64,000 bases of DNA from Rhodohalobacter sp. SW132 (lineage in GTDB: Bacteria; Bacteroidota; Rhodothermia; Balneolales; Balneolaceae): the NCBI RefSeq assembly GCF_003390325.1, contig NZ_QUOK01000006.1:62001-126000 (forward strand). Direction: 5' to 3'. The notes below the pieces were generated by a model. That model did no database searches. It saw only the letters and a list, made by a program, of their open reading frames with translations, and was not told the origin of the DNA. Both the position numbers and the translations under genes were made by a program. Positions 41,870 to 50,056 of this stretch are shown one piece after another (position 1 is the stretch's first letter; each line of letters starts with the position of its first letter).

Positions 41870-44143
41870 TTACTTTAAATTTGATCCCACTCCCTTTCTG
41901 TCTGATTTGTTGAAGACAAGTTTAAACTCTGCACCCCGATCCAGTGATGAATATGAGTATGTGCCCTTAAGCTGCTTTGTGAGTGTTTGAATCAGTTCCA
42001 TCCCAAGAGATTTTCCATTGCCTGTTTTATCGAAATCATCCGGCAGGCCTTTTCCGTCATCCCGGATCTTCAGCGTCACTGTTTTACCTTCCTGGATAAG
42101 AGAAACATTTAATAACCCTGAATCCCCGCTATTGTAAGCGTGCTTCAGGACATTTGTCACCACCTCATTTACAATAAGCGAGCAGGGTATTGCATCATTG
42201 ATATTCAATTCAACCGGTTCCATATCGTATGAAACATCCAGATTAATGGATTGATTGTAAGTATTGCAAATATTAGTGATAAGCTGTTCAACATTTTTAT
42301 CAAGGCGGAGGTTTTTAAAGCTCGATGACTTGTAAAGCAATTCATGGATGGTTGCCATGGTCTGAATACGCCCGGTGCTGGAGTATAATTTTTGCTGAAT
42401 ATTTTCATCCGTTTCATTAAATGCCTGCAGGTGCAGAATCCCGGATACAACGGCAAGATTATTTTTAACCCGGTGATGAATCTCAGCCAGCAAAATATTT
42501 TTTTCCTCCAGAGAGCGCTGGACCAGTTCCTGACTTTCTTTCTCTTCGGTAATATCAACCGATACCCCGCCAACAATATTATCCAGCCCTGCAACACCTT
42601 TTATCGGAAAGATATTGGTTTTATAACATCTCACGTTTCCATTTAGTTTGAGCTTCTCCTCAAATACAACGGGTTCACCCGATTCCAGTGCTTTCTGATC
42701 ATTAGCTTTAAACTGGCTTGCAATGTCATCATCAAAAAGGTCATATACGCTCTTCGTCACCACCTTTTTCCCGGTCAATCCGAGCAAGGATTTGAACTTA
42801 TCATTGGCAAACAGAAACATTCCGTTTTCATCTCTAACCCAGGTGGCTGACCAGGCATTATCGGCAAGCTCCTCCAGCAGTTGCTTGTTGCGGTATGATT
42901 CCTCTTTAATTTTTACCAATTCGCTAATGTCAACAATGGCTCCAATAATGGTTTCCGGCGTGCCGTCTTCATTTCGATCCACATAGACGCGATTCATCAC
43001 ATATTTATAAGATTCATCGAACGCTCTGATTCGGTACACCAGTTTCACCTTCTGGCTTTGCCCCTCCACCGTATGAGCCACATCCTGAATCACCCGTTCA
43101 AGGTCGTCGGGATGGATCTTATCGAGCCACCAATCGTAATCCACAAATTTCTCCGTATGCGGGTATCCAAGCACATCGGTTAACTCATCCCCCCAGGAAA
43201 GGTCTCCCGACTTCCAATCCAGTTCGTAAATCAGATCCGTCGCTACAGATACAATTTTCTGAAGTTTTTCTTTAAGCTCATCAACTCCATGCTCCGCTTC
43301 TTTTTTGTCGCTGATGTCCCTGGCGGTCACATACCAGTGGTTTTTGTCAGCCGAAAAATCACATTTATAGGTTTTTTTCCGGTTTTGATAGTCTATAAAA
43401 TGAACCGTTGTTGAGTAACGCCCCTTGTTGTGATTTTCAGTCAAAAACCATTGATCTATTGTTTCGCCGTCAAGCTCATCCTCCATCACGATATCTGTAA
43501 ATGGTTTCCCTCGCAACAGATCCGGTGAGTACCCCAATTCCTTCTCCACCCTGTTACTTACGTCAATAATTTTTCCCAATTCAGGCTCCAGGAGGAATGT
43601 CAGATCTGCTGAGTTTTTAATTAATGCAGCACTAATCTTCAGTTTTCTGCTGCTCTCATTCAGCATTTCTTTTTGTTTGCCGAACATAAGTTGAGTTTTT
43701 ACTCCTTCTGCCATCACTCGGAGCTGCTGCTTTTGAACCTCTGTGAGTTCGTGTGGTTTGGAATCACATACACAAAACGCTCCGATTATACCGGTCTTAT
43801 TTCTGAAGAGTGCCCCGGCGTAGAACTGAATCTTATCTATTTCCAAATCAGATAGTAAGGAAGCTGCCTGTTGATGTTCCCGAATGTTTTGAATGATTGA
43901 CAGACCATTTTCCGGATCCATAATGCCGGAAATCTTCCTGGCAGCGGAGATCATTGGTTTGTTAAAGTCTCCGTAAGATTCCAGTATTTTAATATCTGAA
44001 CCATCATGTATATAAACCAGGGATGTGGTCCCATCAGAAATATCTGATGCCATTTTCAGGATCGGCTCTAAATGATCTCTCAGTTCAGTTAAATCTGTTT
44101 CAGAAAATGGAGAATCTGTATTAATTTCATTCTCTATCATCAT
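41870..44143 (-). CDS. Soluble GAF-PAS-PAS-PAS sensor histidine kinase (HisKA_2 type), paralogue B
   Basis: 757 residues, the same architecture as paralogue A at 39.5-41.4 kb: GAF (FYAGALFRNKTGIIGAFCVC), PAS1, PAS2 (WWLDKIHPDDLERVIQDVAH), HisKA_2 (ILLAEIHHRVKNNLAVVSGI) and HATPase (LKIRDDGKGLPDDF). The difference is about 120 extra residues just before the His domain, forming a third PAS (LADNAWSATWVRDENGMFLF; ...VGGVSVDITEEKESQELVQR). The pair looks like a tandem duplication in which one copy gained or lost a PAS module. Output partner unknown. Confidence 0.94.
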   Translation of the reverse strand: MMIENEINTDSPFSETDLTELRDHLEPILKMASDISDGTTSLVYIHDGSDIKILESYGDFNKPMISAARKISGIMDPENGLSIIQNIREHQQAASLLSDLEIDKIQFYAGALFRNKTGIIGAFCVCDSKPHELTEVQKQQLRVMAEGVKTQLMFGKQKEMLNESSRKLKISAALIKNSADLTFLLEPELGKIIDVSNRVEKELGYSPDLLRGKPFTDIVMEDELDGETIDQWFLTENHNKGRYSTTVHFIDYQNRKKTYKCDFSADKNHWYVTARDISDKKEAEHGVDELKEKLQKIVSVATDLIYELDWKSGDLSWGDELTDVLGYPHTEKFVDYDWWLDKIHPDDLERVIQDVAHTVEGQSQKVKLVYRIRAFDESYKYVMNRVYVDRNEDGTPETIIGAIVDISELVKIKEESYRNKQLLEELADNAWSATWVRDENGMFLFANDKFKSLLGLTGKKVVTKSVYDLFDDDIASQFKANDQKALESGEPVVFEEKLKLNGNVRCYKTNIFPIKGVAGLDNIVGGVSVDITEEKESQELVQRSLEEKNILLAEIHHRVKNNLAVVSGILHLQAFNETDENIQQKLYSSTGRIQTMATIHELLYKSSSFKNLRLDKNVEQLITNICNTYNQSINLDVSYDMEPVELNINDAIPCSLIVNEVVTNVLKHAYNSGDSGLLNVSLIQEGKTVTLKIRDDGKGLPDDFDKTGNGKSLGMELIQTLTKQLKGTYSYSSLDRGAEFKLVFNKSDRKGVGSNLK

Positions 44144-44420
44144 ACGTATAATCTTGATTTATTTCTTTGTACTGGGTGCTTCATCGGTAAACTAAAATTT
44201 ACCTGGAAACTTCATGGATGGGGGATATTATCTTTTTTCGCTATTATATAATATAACTAATTATTAATGTTATTCCATTCCTTAAGGTCCATTATATATT
44301 TCACTTATTAGACCATCTCATCGCACATAATATTTTTACACATTATTTCCTCTCATTTTATACAGTAAAAAAATCAATTGTGATTTTTTTTAGTTTTTCT
44401 TACTGTGATTTTTTACTGAG
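44144..44420. other. Upstream region of kinase B
   Basis: Very AT-rich DNA expected to contain the kinase B promoter; no gene or RNA seen. Ends at the first of two inverted-repeat elements. Confidence 0.35.
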
Positions 44421-44521
44421 AGACATGGTATTTCTGAGGAATCAATAGTCTGCATGCCTGACACTTAGAAGAGAAAACGTAGCCAAAATATACATGCCAT
44501 ATCTTGAGAAATACCATGTCT
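44421..44521. repeat. 101-bp element with perfect 15-bp terminal inverted repeats, copy 1
   Basis: Ends AGACATGGTATTTCT (44421) and AGAAATACCATGTCT (44507-44521). The interior carries AATAGTCTGCATGCCT and TACATGCCATAT. No coding potential. A second copy of equal length lies 155 bp downstream. Confidence 0.85.
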
Positions 44522-44575
44522 GGTGTTGATTAATTTGCTTTAAGAATGCTACTGCGAAAGAATAAAGTCACAGAG

Positions 44576-44676
44576 AGACATGGTATTTCTGAGTGATCAA
44601 TAGTCTGCATGCCTAACAGTTAGAAGAGAACACGTAGTCAAAATATGCATGCCATATCATGAGAAATACCATGTCT
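44576..44676. repeat. 101-bp element with perfect 15-bp terminal inverted repeats, copy 2
   Basis: Same ends as copy 1 and the same length, with scattered internal substitutions (for example CACGTAGTCAAAAT against AACGTAGCCAAAAT). The flanks GAG before and GGTG after are also shared, so the duplicated block is slightly longer than the element. It lies 24 bp beyond the stop of the symporter gene, where it could also serve as a terminator. Confidence 0.85.
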
Positions 44677-44700
44677 GGTGCTCGTGATTCGTGCCAGTTC

Positions 44701-46260
44701 TCACTGCTGATTCCCGGCCATCTTCCTGATGTAATGCGAAGCATTTGCCACGGCCATCACAACCAGCCCCCCAACCAGCGTATAGAGCGGCCAGGCGATT
44801 GTGAGTCCGTCACCGGGAAGGAATTGCTGCAGTGCTCCCTCCACCATAAACAGGAGTGCAATCAGACCGCTGAAAAAGCCGATCATCGCATCTGTTTTAT
44901 CGGGATGATCAAAGAGGCGCCCCAGCATGAAAATCCCCAGAAGTCCGCCATAGGTGTATGAAGCTATGCCAAGACCAAGCTCCACGATTGCCGGCTGATC
45001 ATCTCCGGAAAGCTGCAGCCATGTAAAGAGAAATGCTGAACCGGTAAGCAGAAATCCCCAGCCGATCGTTACCATCCGGGAGATCCAGAGCTCTTTCGCA
45101 TCATCCCATGCACTGCCGTATAGCGGCTTCAGAATGTCGTAGGTTGTTGATGAAGCGAGTGCATTAAGGGATGAACTGAGGCTGCTCATTGCGGCTGCAA
45201 AGAGTGAGGCGACAATCAATCCCGCCACACCCACCGGCATGTGATCCACAATGAACATCGCAAAAATTTCGTCAGTGGTGCGGAGGCCCAGTTCTGCAGC
45301 CGATGCACCGGAGTAGAAAACGTAAAGCATCAAACCGATAAACAGAAACAACCCGAACTGCAGGCAGGCTACAATACCGCTCCAGACCAGCGCTTTCTGA
45401 CTCGATTTGATATTGCCGACCGCCAAGAGTCGTTGCACGATCAGCTGGTCGGTTCCGTGTGATGCGATCGAAAAGATCGCGCCGCCAATCAGCGCTACCC
45501 AGAAGACATAGGGATCAGCCAGAAATTCTGATACGCTGAGCCCCGTTCCCCAATTAAAGATCTGAAATTTTCCGGCTTCGTGGATAATTGCAAACGACTC
45601 CCCGATACCGATCGGCATTTTGCCCACCATCAAAAAGAGAGCAAAGAGTGCGCCACCGATGTAAACCACCATCTGCACCACATCCATCCATATCACTGCT
45701 TTGATCCCGCCAAAAAAGGTATAAATAAGCGTGATAACTGCAATTACAGAAATTGCAAGCAGGTAGACGGCGCCATCACCCCACTCCGCAAACAGCCCCG
45801 CAAAACGGAAGATTATTGCCAGTGGTATGGCCGTTGCAAACAGACGAACACCATCCGCAAGCAGACGTGTGATGATAAATGTTGAACTTGCAGCTTTGCG
45901 CATCCCGGTGCCGAACCGTTTTTCAAGAAACTGATACGCCGTGGTGAGCTCGCCCTGAACATAGGCCGGGAGGAACCAAATGGCTACAATAATTCGACCT
46001 ATGATATACCCGAATGTGAGCTGCAAAAAGGTAAGGTTTCCGCCATAAGCCACCGCAGGAATACTGATAAACGTGAGGGTGCTGGTCTCTGTGGCAACCA
46101 CGGAGAAGAGAATAGCCCACCAGGGCATGTCGCGTCCGCCAAGAAAATAGTCGGTCGTGGACTTTTGCGTACCGGCTGACCATATACCGAAAACGGCCAC
46201 GGCCAACAGGTAGAGAACAATAATCAGACCATCCCAAATCGTAAATCCCATAACTCCCAT
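44701..46260 (-). CDS. Sodium/solute symporter (SSS family)
   Basis: 519 residues with about 13-14 membrane helices. Typical N-terminus WDGLIIVLYLLAVAVFGIWS, then STTDYFLGGRDMPWWAILFS and VATETSTLTFISIPAVAYGG; sodium-site region ALASSTTYDILKPLYG in the eighth-helix area. It uses the sodium gradient to import a small solute; relatives carry sugars, sialic acid, proline or pantothenate, and the substrate cannot be read from sequence. No catabolic genes are adjacent. Confidence 0.93.
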   Translation of the reverse strand: MGVMGFTIWDGLIIVLYLLAVAVFGIWSAGTQKSTTDYFLGGRDMPWWAILFSVVATETSTLTFISIPAVAYGGNLTFLQLTFGYIIGRIIVAIWFLPAYVQGELTTAYQFLEKRFGTGMRKAASSTFIITRLLADGVRLFATAIPLAIIFRFAGLFAEWGDGAVYLLAISVIAVITLIYTFFGGIKAVIWMDVVQMVVYIGGALFALFLMVGKMPIGIGESFAIIHEAGKFQIFNWGTGLSVSEFLADPYVFWVALIGGAIFSIASHGTDQLIVQRLLAVGNIKSSQKALVWSGIVACLQFGLFLFIGLMLYVFYSGASAAELGLRTTDEIFAMFIVDHMPVGVAGLIVASLFAAAMSSLSSSLNALASSTTYDILKPLYGSAWDDAKELWISRMVTIGWGFLLTGSAFLFTWLQLSGDDQPAIVELGLGIASYTYGGLLGIFMLGRLFDHPDKTDAMIGFFSGLIALLFMVEGALQQFLPGDGLTIAWPLYTLVGGLVVMAVANASHYIRKMAGNQQ

Positions 46261-46432
46261 TCGGTTTTTGAAACGTTAAAAGAAAACAATTTTGGGGATC
46301 GATTCAAAGCAATCAGGAATTGGAATCAACAGAGAGGGCACGCAAAGGCGCGACGGCGCAAAGCAGGTTGGAAATCGATACAAAAAATTCCCCCTCAAAC
46401 ATTGCGCCGTAGCGAGAAACCTCTTCTCAAAG

Positions 46433-47020
46433 CTATTTTAATAATTGTATAAACTTTTGAATAGCTTTCCCACGATGACTGATTCTGTTCTTCTCTTCAC
46501 TGCTGATTTCAGCAAACGTCTGGTCGTAACCCTTAGGTACAAACACAGGGTCATATCCAAATCCCTTCTCTCCTTTTCTTTCGGTTATGATCTCCCCTCT
46601 GCAGATGCCTTCAAACAGGTTTTCATTTCCAACCGCATCGATGTAAGCGATGACGGTTCGGAATTGTGAAGACCGGTTGTGGCTTCCTTCGAGTTCCCGA
46701 AGCAGTTTATCTACATTTTGCTCGTAAGTGGCCTTCTCACCGGCGTATCGGGCTGATCGAACACCCGGGGCACCGTTCAGCGCTTTCACTTCAAGACCGG
46801 TGTCATCAGCCAGGGATGGAAGTCCCGTTTTAGTGAACCAAAACCGCGCTTTTTTCAGAGCATTTCCATCCAGATCGGGCTGATCTTCTTCTACTTCTTC
46901 CGCATCCGGGTAATCAAGCGTGGATTTTAGCTTAATTCCCATCGGACGCAGAATCTGCTGAAGCTCATCGATTTTATGGGGATTGCCGGAAGCGAGAAAT
47001 ATTACGTTGGGTTGCATCAC
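46433..47020 (-). CDS. rdgB: XTP/dITP pyrophosphatase (non-canonical purine NTPase)
   Basis: 195 residues. It removes dITP/XTP from the nucleotide pool. Motifs: FLASGNPHKIDELQQIL (the S/TxNxxK motif), GLPSLADDTGLEVKALNGAP and GVRSARYAGEKAT, and C-terminal GFGYDPVFVPKGYDQTFAEI, EEKNRISHRGKA. Its start overlaps the stop of the PfkB kinase gene by 4 bp (ATGA), so the two are co-translated. Confidence 0.97.
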   Translation of the reverse strand: MMQPNVIFLASGNPHKIDELQQILRPMGIKLKSTLDYPDAEEVEEDQPDLDGNALKKARFWFTKTGLPSLADDTGLEVKALNGAPGVRSARYAGEKATYEQNVDKLLRELEGSHNRSSQFRTVIAYIDAVGNENLFEGICRGEIITERKGEKGFGYDPVFVPKGYDQTFAEISSEEKNRISHRGKAIQKFIQLLK

Positions 47021-47934
47021 TCAATCTCCGGAATTACACTCAGCCGTCTAAACTCTTTGTACCGGTTGTAGATTTCCTGTTCTTTCAGATCCTTCAGACG
47101 TTCCGGTCCAAACTTCTCTACACAAAAACTGGCCATTACGGAGCCCATGATTACGGCACGGCGCATGTTATGAGGAGTAAGGTCGTTGGTGTAAGCCAGC
47201 CAGCCAAGTAACCCACCCATGAAAGTGTCACCCGCGCCGGTAGGGTCAAAAATGTCAATCACTGGATAAGCCGGTGCCGAAAAGATTTCATCGCCCGTAA
47301 ACAGAAGCGCGCCATGCTCTCCCTTTTTGATGATCAGTGAATCGGGACCCATCGCACGAACTTTTTCTGCTGCGGTAATCAGGTTTGGCTCATCGGCCAG
47401 TTCACGGGCTTCAGAGTCGTTGATCACCAACAGATCCACACCTTTCAGCGTCTGTTTCAGTGCATCCGGCGTGCCTTCAATCCAGAAATTCATCGTATCC
47501 ATCACCACAAGACGCGGGTCGGTTACTTGCTCAAGTACTTTCTGCTGCAGACTCGGTTCGATATTCCCCAGGGCTACAAAATCTGCGTTCTTATAACCAT
47601 CAGGTATAATCGGATCAAAGTGTTCAAATACATTCAGCTGGGTATCCAGTGTATCACGCATATTCAAATCGTGATGATACCTGCCTTTCCAGAAAAAAGT
47701 GTTCCCCCTCTCATCAAACTGTAATCCCTCCAGGTCTACGTTTTTGCTTTTCAGAAGCTCAATATCTTCATCTGCAAAATCTTTTCCCACAACACCAACC
47801 AGGTTGATATCTTCTGTGAAATAGGATGAAGCGAGTGAAATGTAGGTAGCCGACCCTCCGAGAATTTTATCTGTTTTTCCGAATGGTGTTTCGATTCCAT
47901 CGTAGGCGACTGAACCAACAACTAAAAGTGACAT
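47017..47934 (-). CDS. PfkB-family carbohydrate/nucleoside kinase
   Basis: 305 residues. Ribokinase fold with GSVAYDGIETPFGKTDKILG and GGSATYISLAS at the N-terminus, VVMDTMNFWIE, LLVINDSEARELADEP, and the catalytic/anion-hole motif DPTGAGDTFMGGLLG near the C-terminus. The family includes ribokinase, adenosine kinase and fructokinase; the substrate is not settled. Overlap with rdgB hints at a nucleoside-related role. Confidence 0.92.
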   Translation of the reverse strand: MSLLVVGSVAYDGIETPFGKTDKILGGSATYISLASSYFTEDINLVGVVGKDFADEDIELLKSKNVDLEGLQFDERGNTFFWKGRYHHDLNMRDTLDTQLNVFEHFDPIIPDGYKNADFVALGNIEPSLQQKVLEQVTDPRLVVMDTMNFWIEGTPDALKQTLKGVDLLVINDSEARELADEPNLITAAEKVRAMGPDSLIIKKGEHGALLFTGDEIFSAPAYPVIDIFDPTGAGDTFMGGLLGWLAYTNDLTPHNMRRAVIMGSVMASFCVEKFGPERLKDLKEQEIYNRYKEFRRLSVIPEIE

Positions 47935-48074
47935 ATACTTTGATTTATGATAATGTTAATCTAAACGTTACATTTTCGGTGCGAAAAATAATGAATATCT
48001 GCCTGTTATGTGGATCGAATCCCTGTTTTAAACGGGTGTTGAAATTTAACGTTATTAATATCACCGATTGATGT

Positions 48075-48542
48075 ATGAACAATGAGTTTATGAAACGTGC
48101 CATTCAAATTGCACAGAATGGAATGGATGAAAACCAAGGCGGCCCGTTTGGTTGTGTGGTCGTAAAAAATGGCGCTATAATTGCTGAAGGAAACAACCGC
48201 GTTACATCATCAAACGATCCCACAGCTCATGCGGAGGTGGTGGCAATACGGAAAGCGTGTGAAGCACTTGGTACATTTCAGCTCGAAGGCTGTGATATCT
48301 ATACATCGTGCGAACCGTGCCCGATGTGCCTGGGCGCAATTTACTGGTCCCGTCCCGACCGGATTTTCTACGCAGCGACCCGCTATGACGCCGCAGATGC
48401 CGGGTTTGATGACTCCTATATTTATGAAGAACTCAAGGTGCCGGATCGTGAAAGAAAAATCCCAACAGAAAATATTAGCAGAGATCAGGCTGTAAAACTA
48501 TTTGAAGCGTGGAAACGCAAAGAGGATAAAACCGATTATTAA
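48075..48542 (+). CDS. Guanine deaminase-like nucleoside/base deaminase
   Basis: 155 residues of the cytidine-deaminase fold. Zinc and catalytic motifs: TAHAEVVAIRKAC (His and proton-shuttle Glu) and SCEPCPMCLGAIYWSRPD (two Cys). The stretch AATRYDAADAGFDDSYIYEE closely recalls Bacillus guanine deaminase GuaD rather than tRNA adenosine deaminase TadA. It would convert guanine to xanthine. A NUDIX hydrolase gene follows after 48 bp. Confidence 0.9.
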   Translation: MNNEFMKRAIQIAQNGMDENQGGPFGCVVVKNGAIIAEGNNRVTSSNDPTAHAEVVAIRKACEALGTFQLEGCDIYTSCEPCPMCLGAIYWSRPDRIFYAATRYDAADAGFDDSYIYEELKVPDRERKIPTENISRDQAVKLFEAWKRKEDKTDY

Positions 48543-48590
48543 TACACCGTACTTTTTTTATGAATTTTTGATCAGCGTGACACTCAACGG

Positions 48591-49229
48591 ATGAATATCC
48601 CCTTTTACAGATTTCTTGAAGAGAGGCTTCAACAGCCTCTGCCCGGCAAAGAAGCACAAATGAAAATGATGCCGGAACCGGTTGATCCCGACGAAAAAAT
48701 TCCTATTGAATCGATCGACAGCAGCGGCCACCCGAGCGGCGTACTTGTACCGATTTACCCGGATCTGCAGGGAAATATGAATGTAATCCTCACACTCCGG
48801 ACAGACTCCATTCGTCATGCGGGTCAGATCAGCTTTCCCGGCGGGCGGTCAGACAACGGCGAGTCGGCAACAGAAACCGCCCTCAGGGAGACCCGTGAAG
48901 AGATTGGAATAGAAAATAAATTGATATCGATAGCCGGTTCACTCTCTCCGTTTTACCTGTACAGAAGCCACAATCGAATTACGCCGGTGGTCGGATTTTT
49001 ACGTGAGAAGCCTCAAATGAAAAAAAATCCCTACGAGGTGGAAGAGATTATCACCGTAAAACTGGACAGACTTATTTCAGAAGAGCGGATCAAAAAAGAG
49101 AGATGGGATCTTGAGCACAACAGCTTTTACGTGCCGTTTTGGGATATTCACAAGGTACCACTCTGGGGAGCTACAGCCATGATGATGAGTGAGCTTCTGG
49201 TCATTTACAGAGAGTTTTTGGAAGAGTAG
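48591..49229 (+). CDS. NUDIX hydrolase, CoA pyrophosphatase-like
   Basis: 212 residues. The Nudix box runs through GGRSDNGESATETALRETRE plus EIG, fitting GX5EX7REUXEEXGU, and the preceding GQISFPGG is typical of the CoA-diphosphatase (NudL) subgroup. An N-terminal helical extension (about 1-40) is also common there. It probably hydrolyses CoA or related nucleoside diphosphate compounds. Same strand as and close behind the guanine deaminase-like gene. Confidence 0.92.
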   Translation: MNIPFYRFLEERLQQPLPGKEAQMKMMPEPVDPDEKIPIESIDSSGHPSGVLVPIYPDLQGNMNVILTLRTDSIRHAGQISFPGGRSDNGESATETALRETREEIGIENKLISIAGSLSPFYLYRSHNRITPVVGFLREKPQMKKNPYEVEEIITVKLDRLISEERIKKERWDLEHNSFYVPFWDIHKVPLWGATAMMMSELLVIYREFLEE

Positions 49230-49234
49230 AATCT

Positions 49235-49358
49235 TTCATCGGACGAATTCCCTTCATCCGATGAATGTTTGAGGGCAAAAGACTTTCCTCAAGCAGACTC
49301 GATTTTAAGGCACGGGACCCCACCCACTCATCCGATGACGGAGAGTCAGCGGATGAGT
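49235..49358. repeat. Pair of CATCCGATGA-type hairpins
   Basis: Hairpin 1 is TTCATCGGA...TCCGATGAA (49235-49265); hairpin 2 is ACTCATCCG...CGGATGAGT (49326-49358), touching the doc stop codon. The 18-mer ACCCACTCATCCGATGAC here is the exact reverse complement of 35131-35148, marking a dispersed repeat family. Confidence 0.7.
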
Positions 49359-49767
49359 TTACAACTCTCTGGCCGAGCTTCGAAGATGCTTCTCAATGTC
49401 TTCTTTAGATATTTTCTTAGTCAAAAAATCAATGATCAAATCGGCCAGTTCCAGATCATAAGATTCTTCAATTTCATATCCGTTGATATAGAGAAAAGTA
49501 AGTGCTGAAGCAAGAGCCGCACGCTTATTACCATCTACAAATGGATGCCGTATCGCCAAACAAGAAATGTATGTGGCCGCCATCCCGAATAGATCACTCA
49601 AATATTCTCCGCCAAAACTTGCTTTTGGAGCATCTATACATGCATTTACCCCTTCTAAATCACGAATATTGGGTTCACCACCAGCAGCTTTAATCTCTTG
49701 TTCGTGAATAAACAGAACGTCATCCAAAGACAAAAACTTACAAAGACAAAAACTTAGGACCCGGCAT
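49359..49767 (-). pseudogene. doc: Doc/Fic-family toxin, frameshifted near its start by a 16-bp tandem duplication
   Basis: The long frame (49733-49359, about 124 codons) is a Doc-type Fic protein: LFIHEQEIKAAGGEPNIRDL, SDLFGMAATYISCLAIRHPF and the Fic motif HPFVDGNKRAA. Doc kinases inactivate EF-Tu by phosphorylation. The natural start is the ATG at 49767, which overlaps the antitoxin stop (TAATG), giving MPGPKFLSL and then TAA. The 16-bp block at 49725-49740 is repeated at 49741-49756; deleting one copy restores MPGPKFLSLDDVLFIHEQ, a normal Doc start. As written, only reinitiation at TTG (49733) could yield toxin. A sequencing error is unlikely for a perfect duplication but not excluded. 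Confidence 0.8.
49725..49756. repeat. 16-bp perfect tandem duplication inside doc
   Basis: CAAAGACAAAAACTTA occurs twice head to tail. Sixteen is not a multiple of three, so it shifts the toxin frame. Loss of one copy by slippage would repair the gene. Confidence 0.95.
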
Positions 49768-49973
49768 TATTCGGCAAGTTTATCGAGGGATTTCCGGTGT
49801 TTTTTACTCACCTGACTGTATGCTGATTTCGTATCCACTTTCTTAATGAGCAACCCTTCCTCATGCGGGACAACCTCAACGCTACCATCATTTTCTACTT
49901 TCAGGAGTTTTAACAGTGCCTTTTCCAGAAGTATTCCTCGACTGTTTCCAATTTTTTGGAGTTTTTTTATCAT
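49767..49973 (-). CDS. AbrB/MazE/SpoVT-type antitoxin
   Basis: 68 residues from the ATG at 49973. MIKKLQKIGNSRGILLEKAL is the swapped-hairpin DNA-binding domain (IGNSRGI core); the C-terminal tail (TKSAYSQVSKKHRKSLDKLA) would wrap the toxin. The open frame extends far upstream but that part is low-quality sequence overlapping the FAD oxidase gene and is not coding. Its stop overlaps the original doc start (TAATG), the usual toxin-antitoxin coupling. It probably represses its own promoter. Confidence 0.9.
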   Translation of the reverse strand: MIKKLQKIGNSRGILLEKALLKLLKVENDGSVEVVPHEEGLLIKKVDTKSAYSQVSKKHRKSLDKLAE

Positions 49974-50056
49974 TCTATTTGCTCGTTCGTTCTTACATTG
50001 TAATAACAAGTATAATACGAAAACAAACACCAAATAGTGTATGAATTTAATATGCC

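Noticed and set aside
47017-47934. PfkB kinase as the 5-methylthioribose kinase of the suspected salvage route
   Set aside because: Bacterial MTR kinase is of a different family; no sequence support, and the gene is 15 kb from the RuBisCO-like operon.
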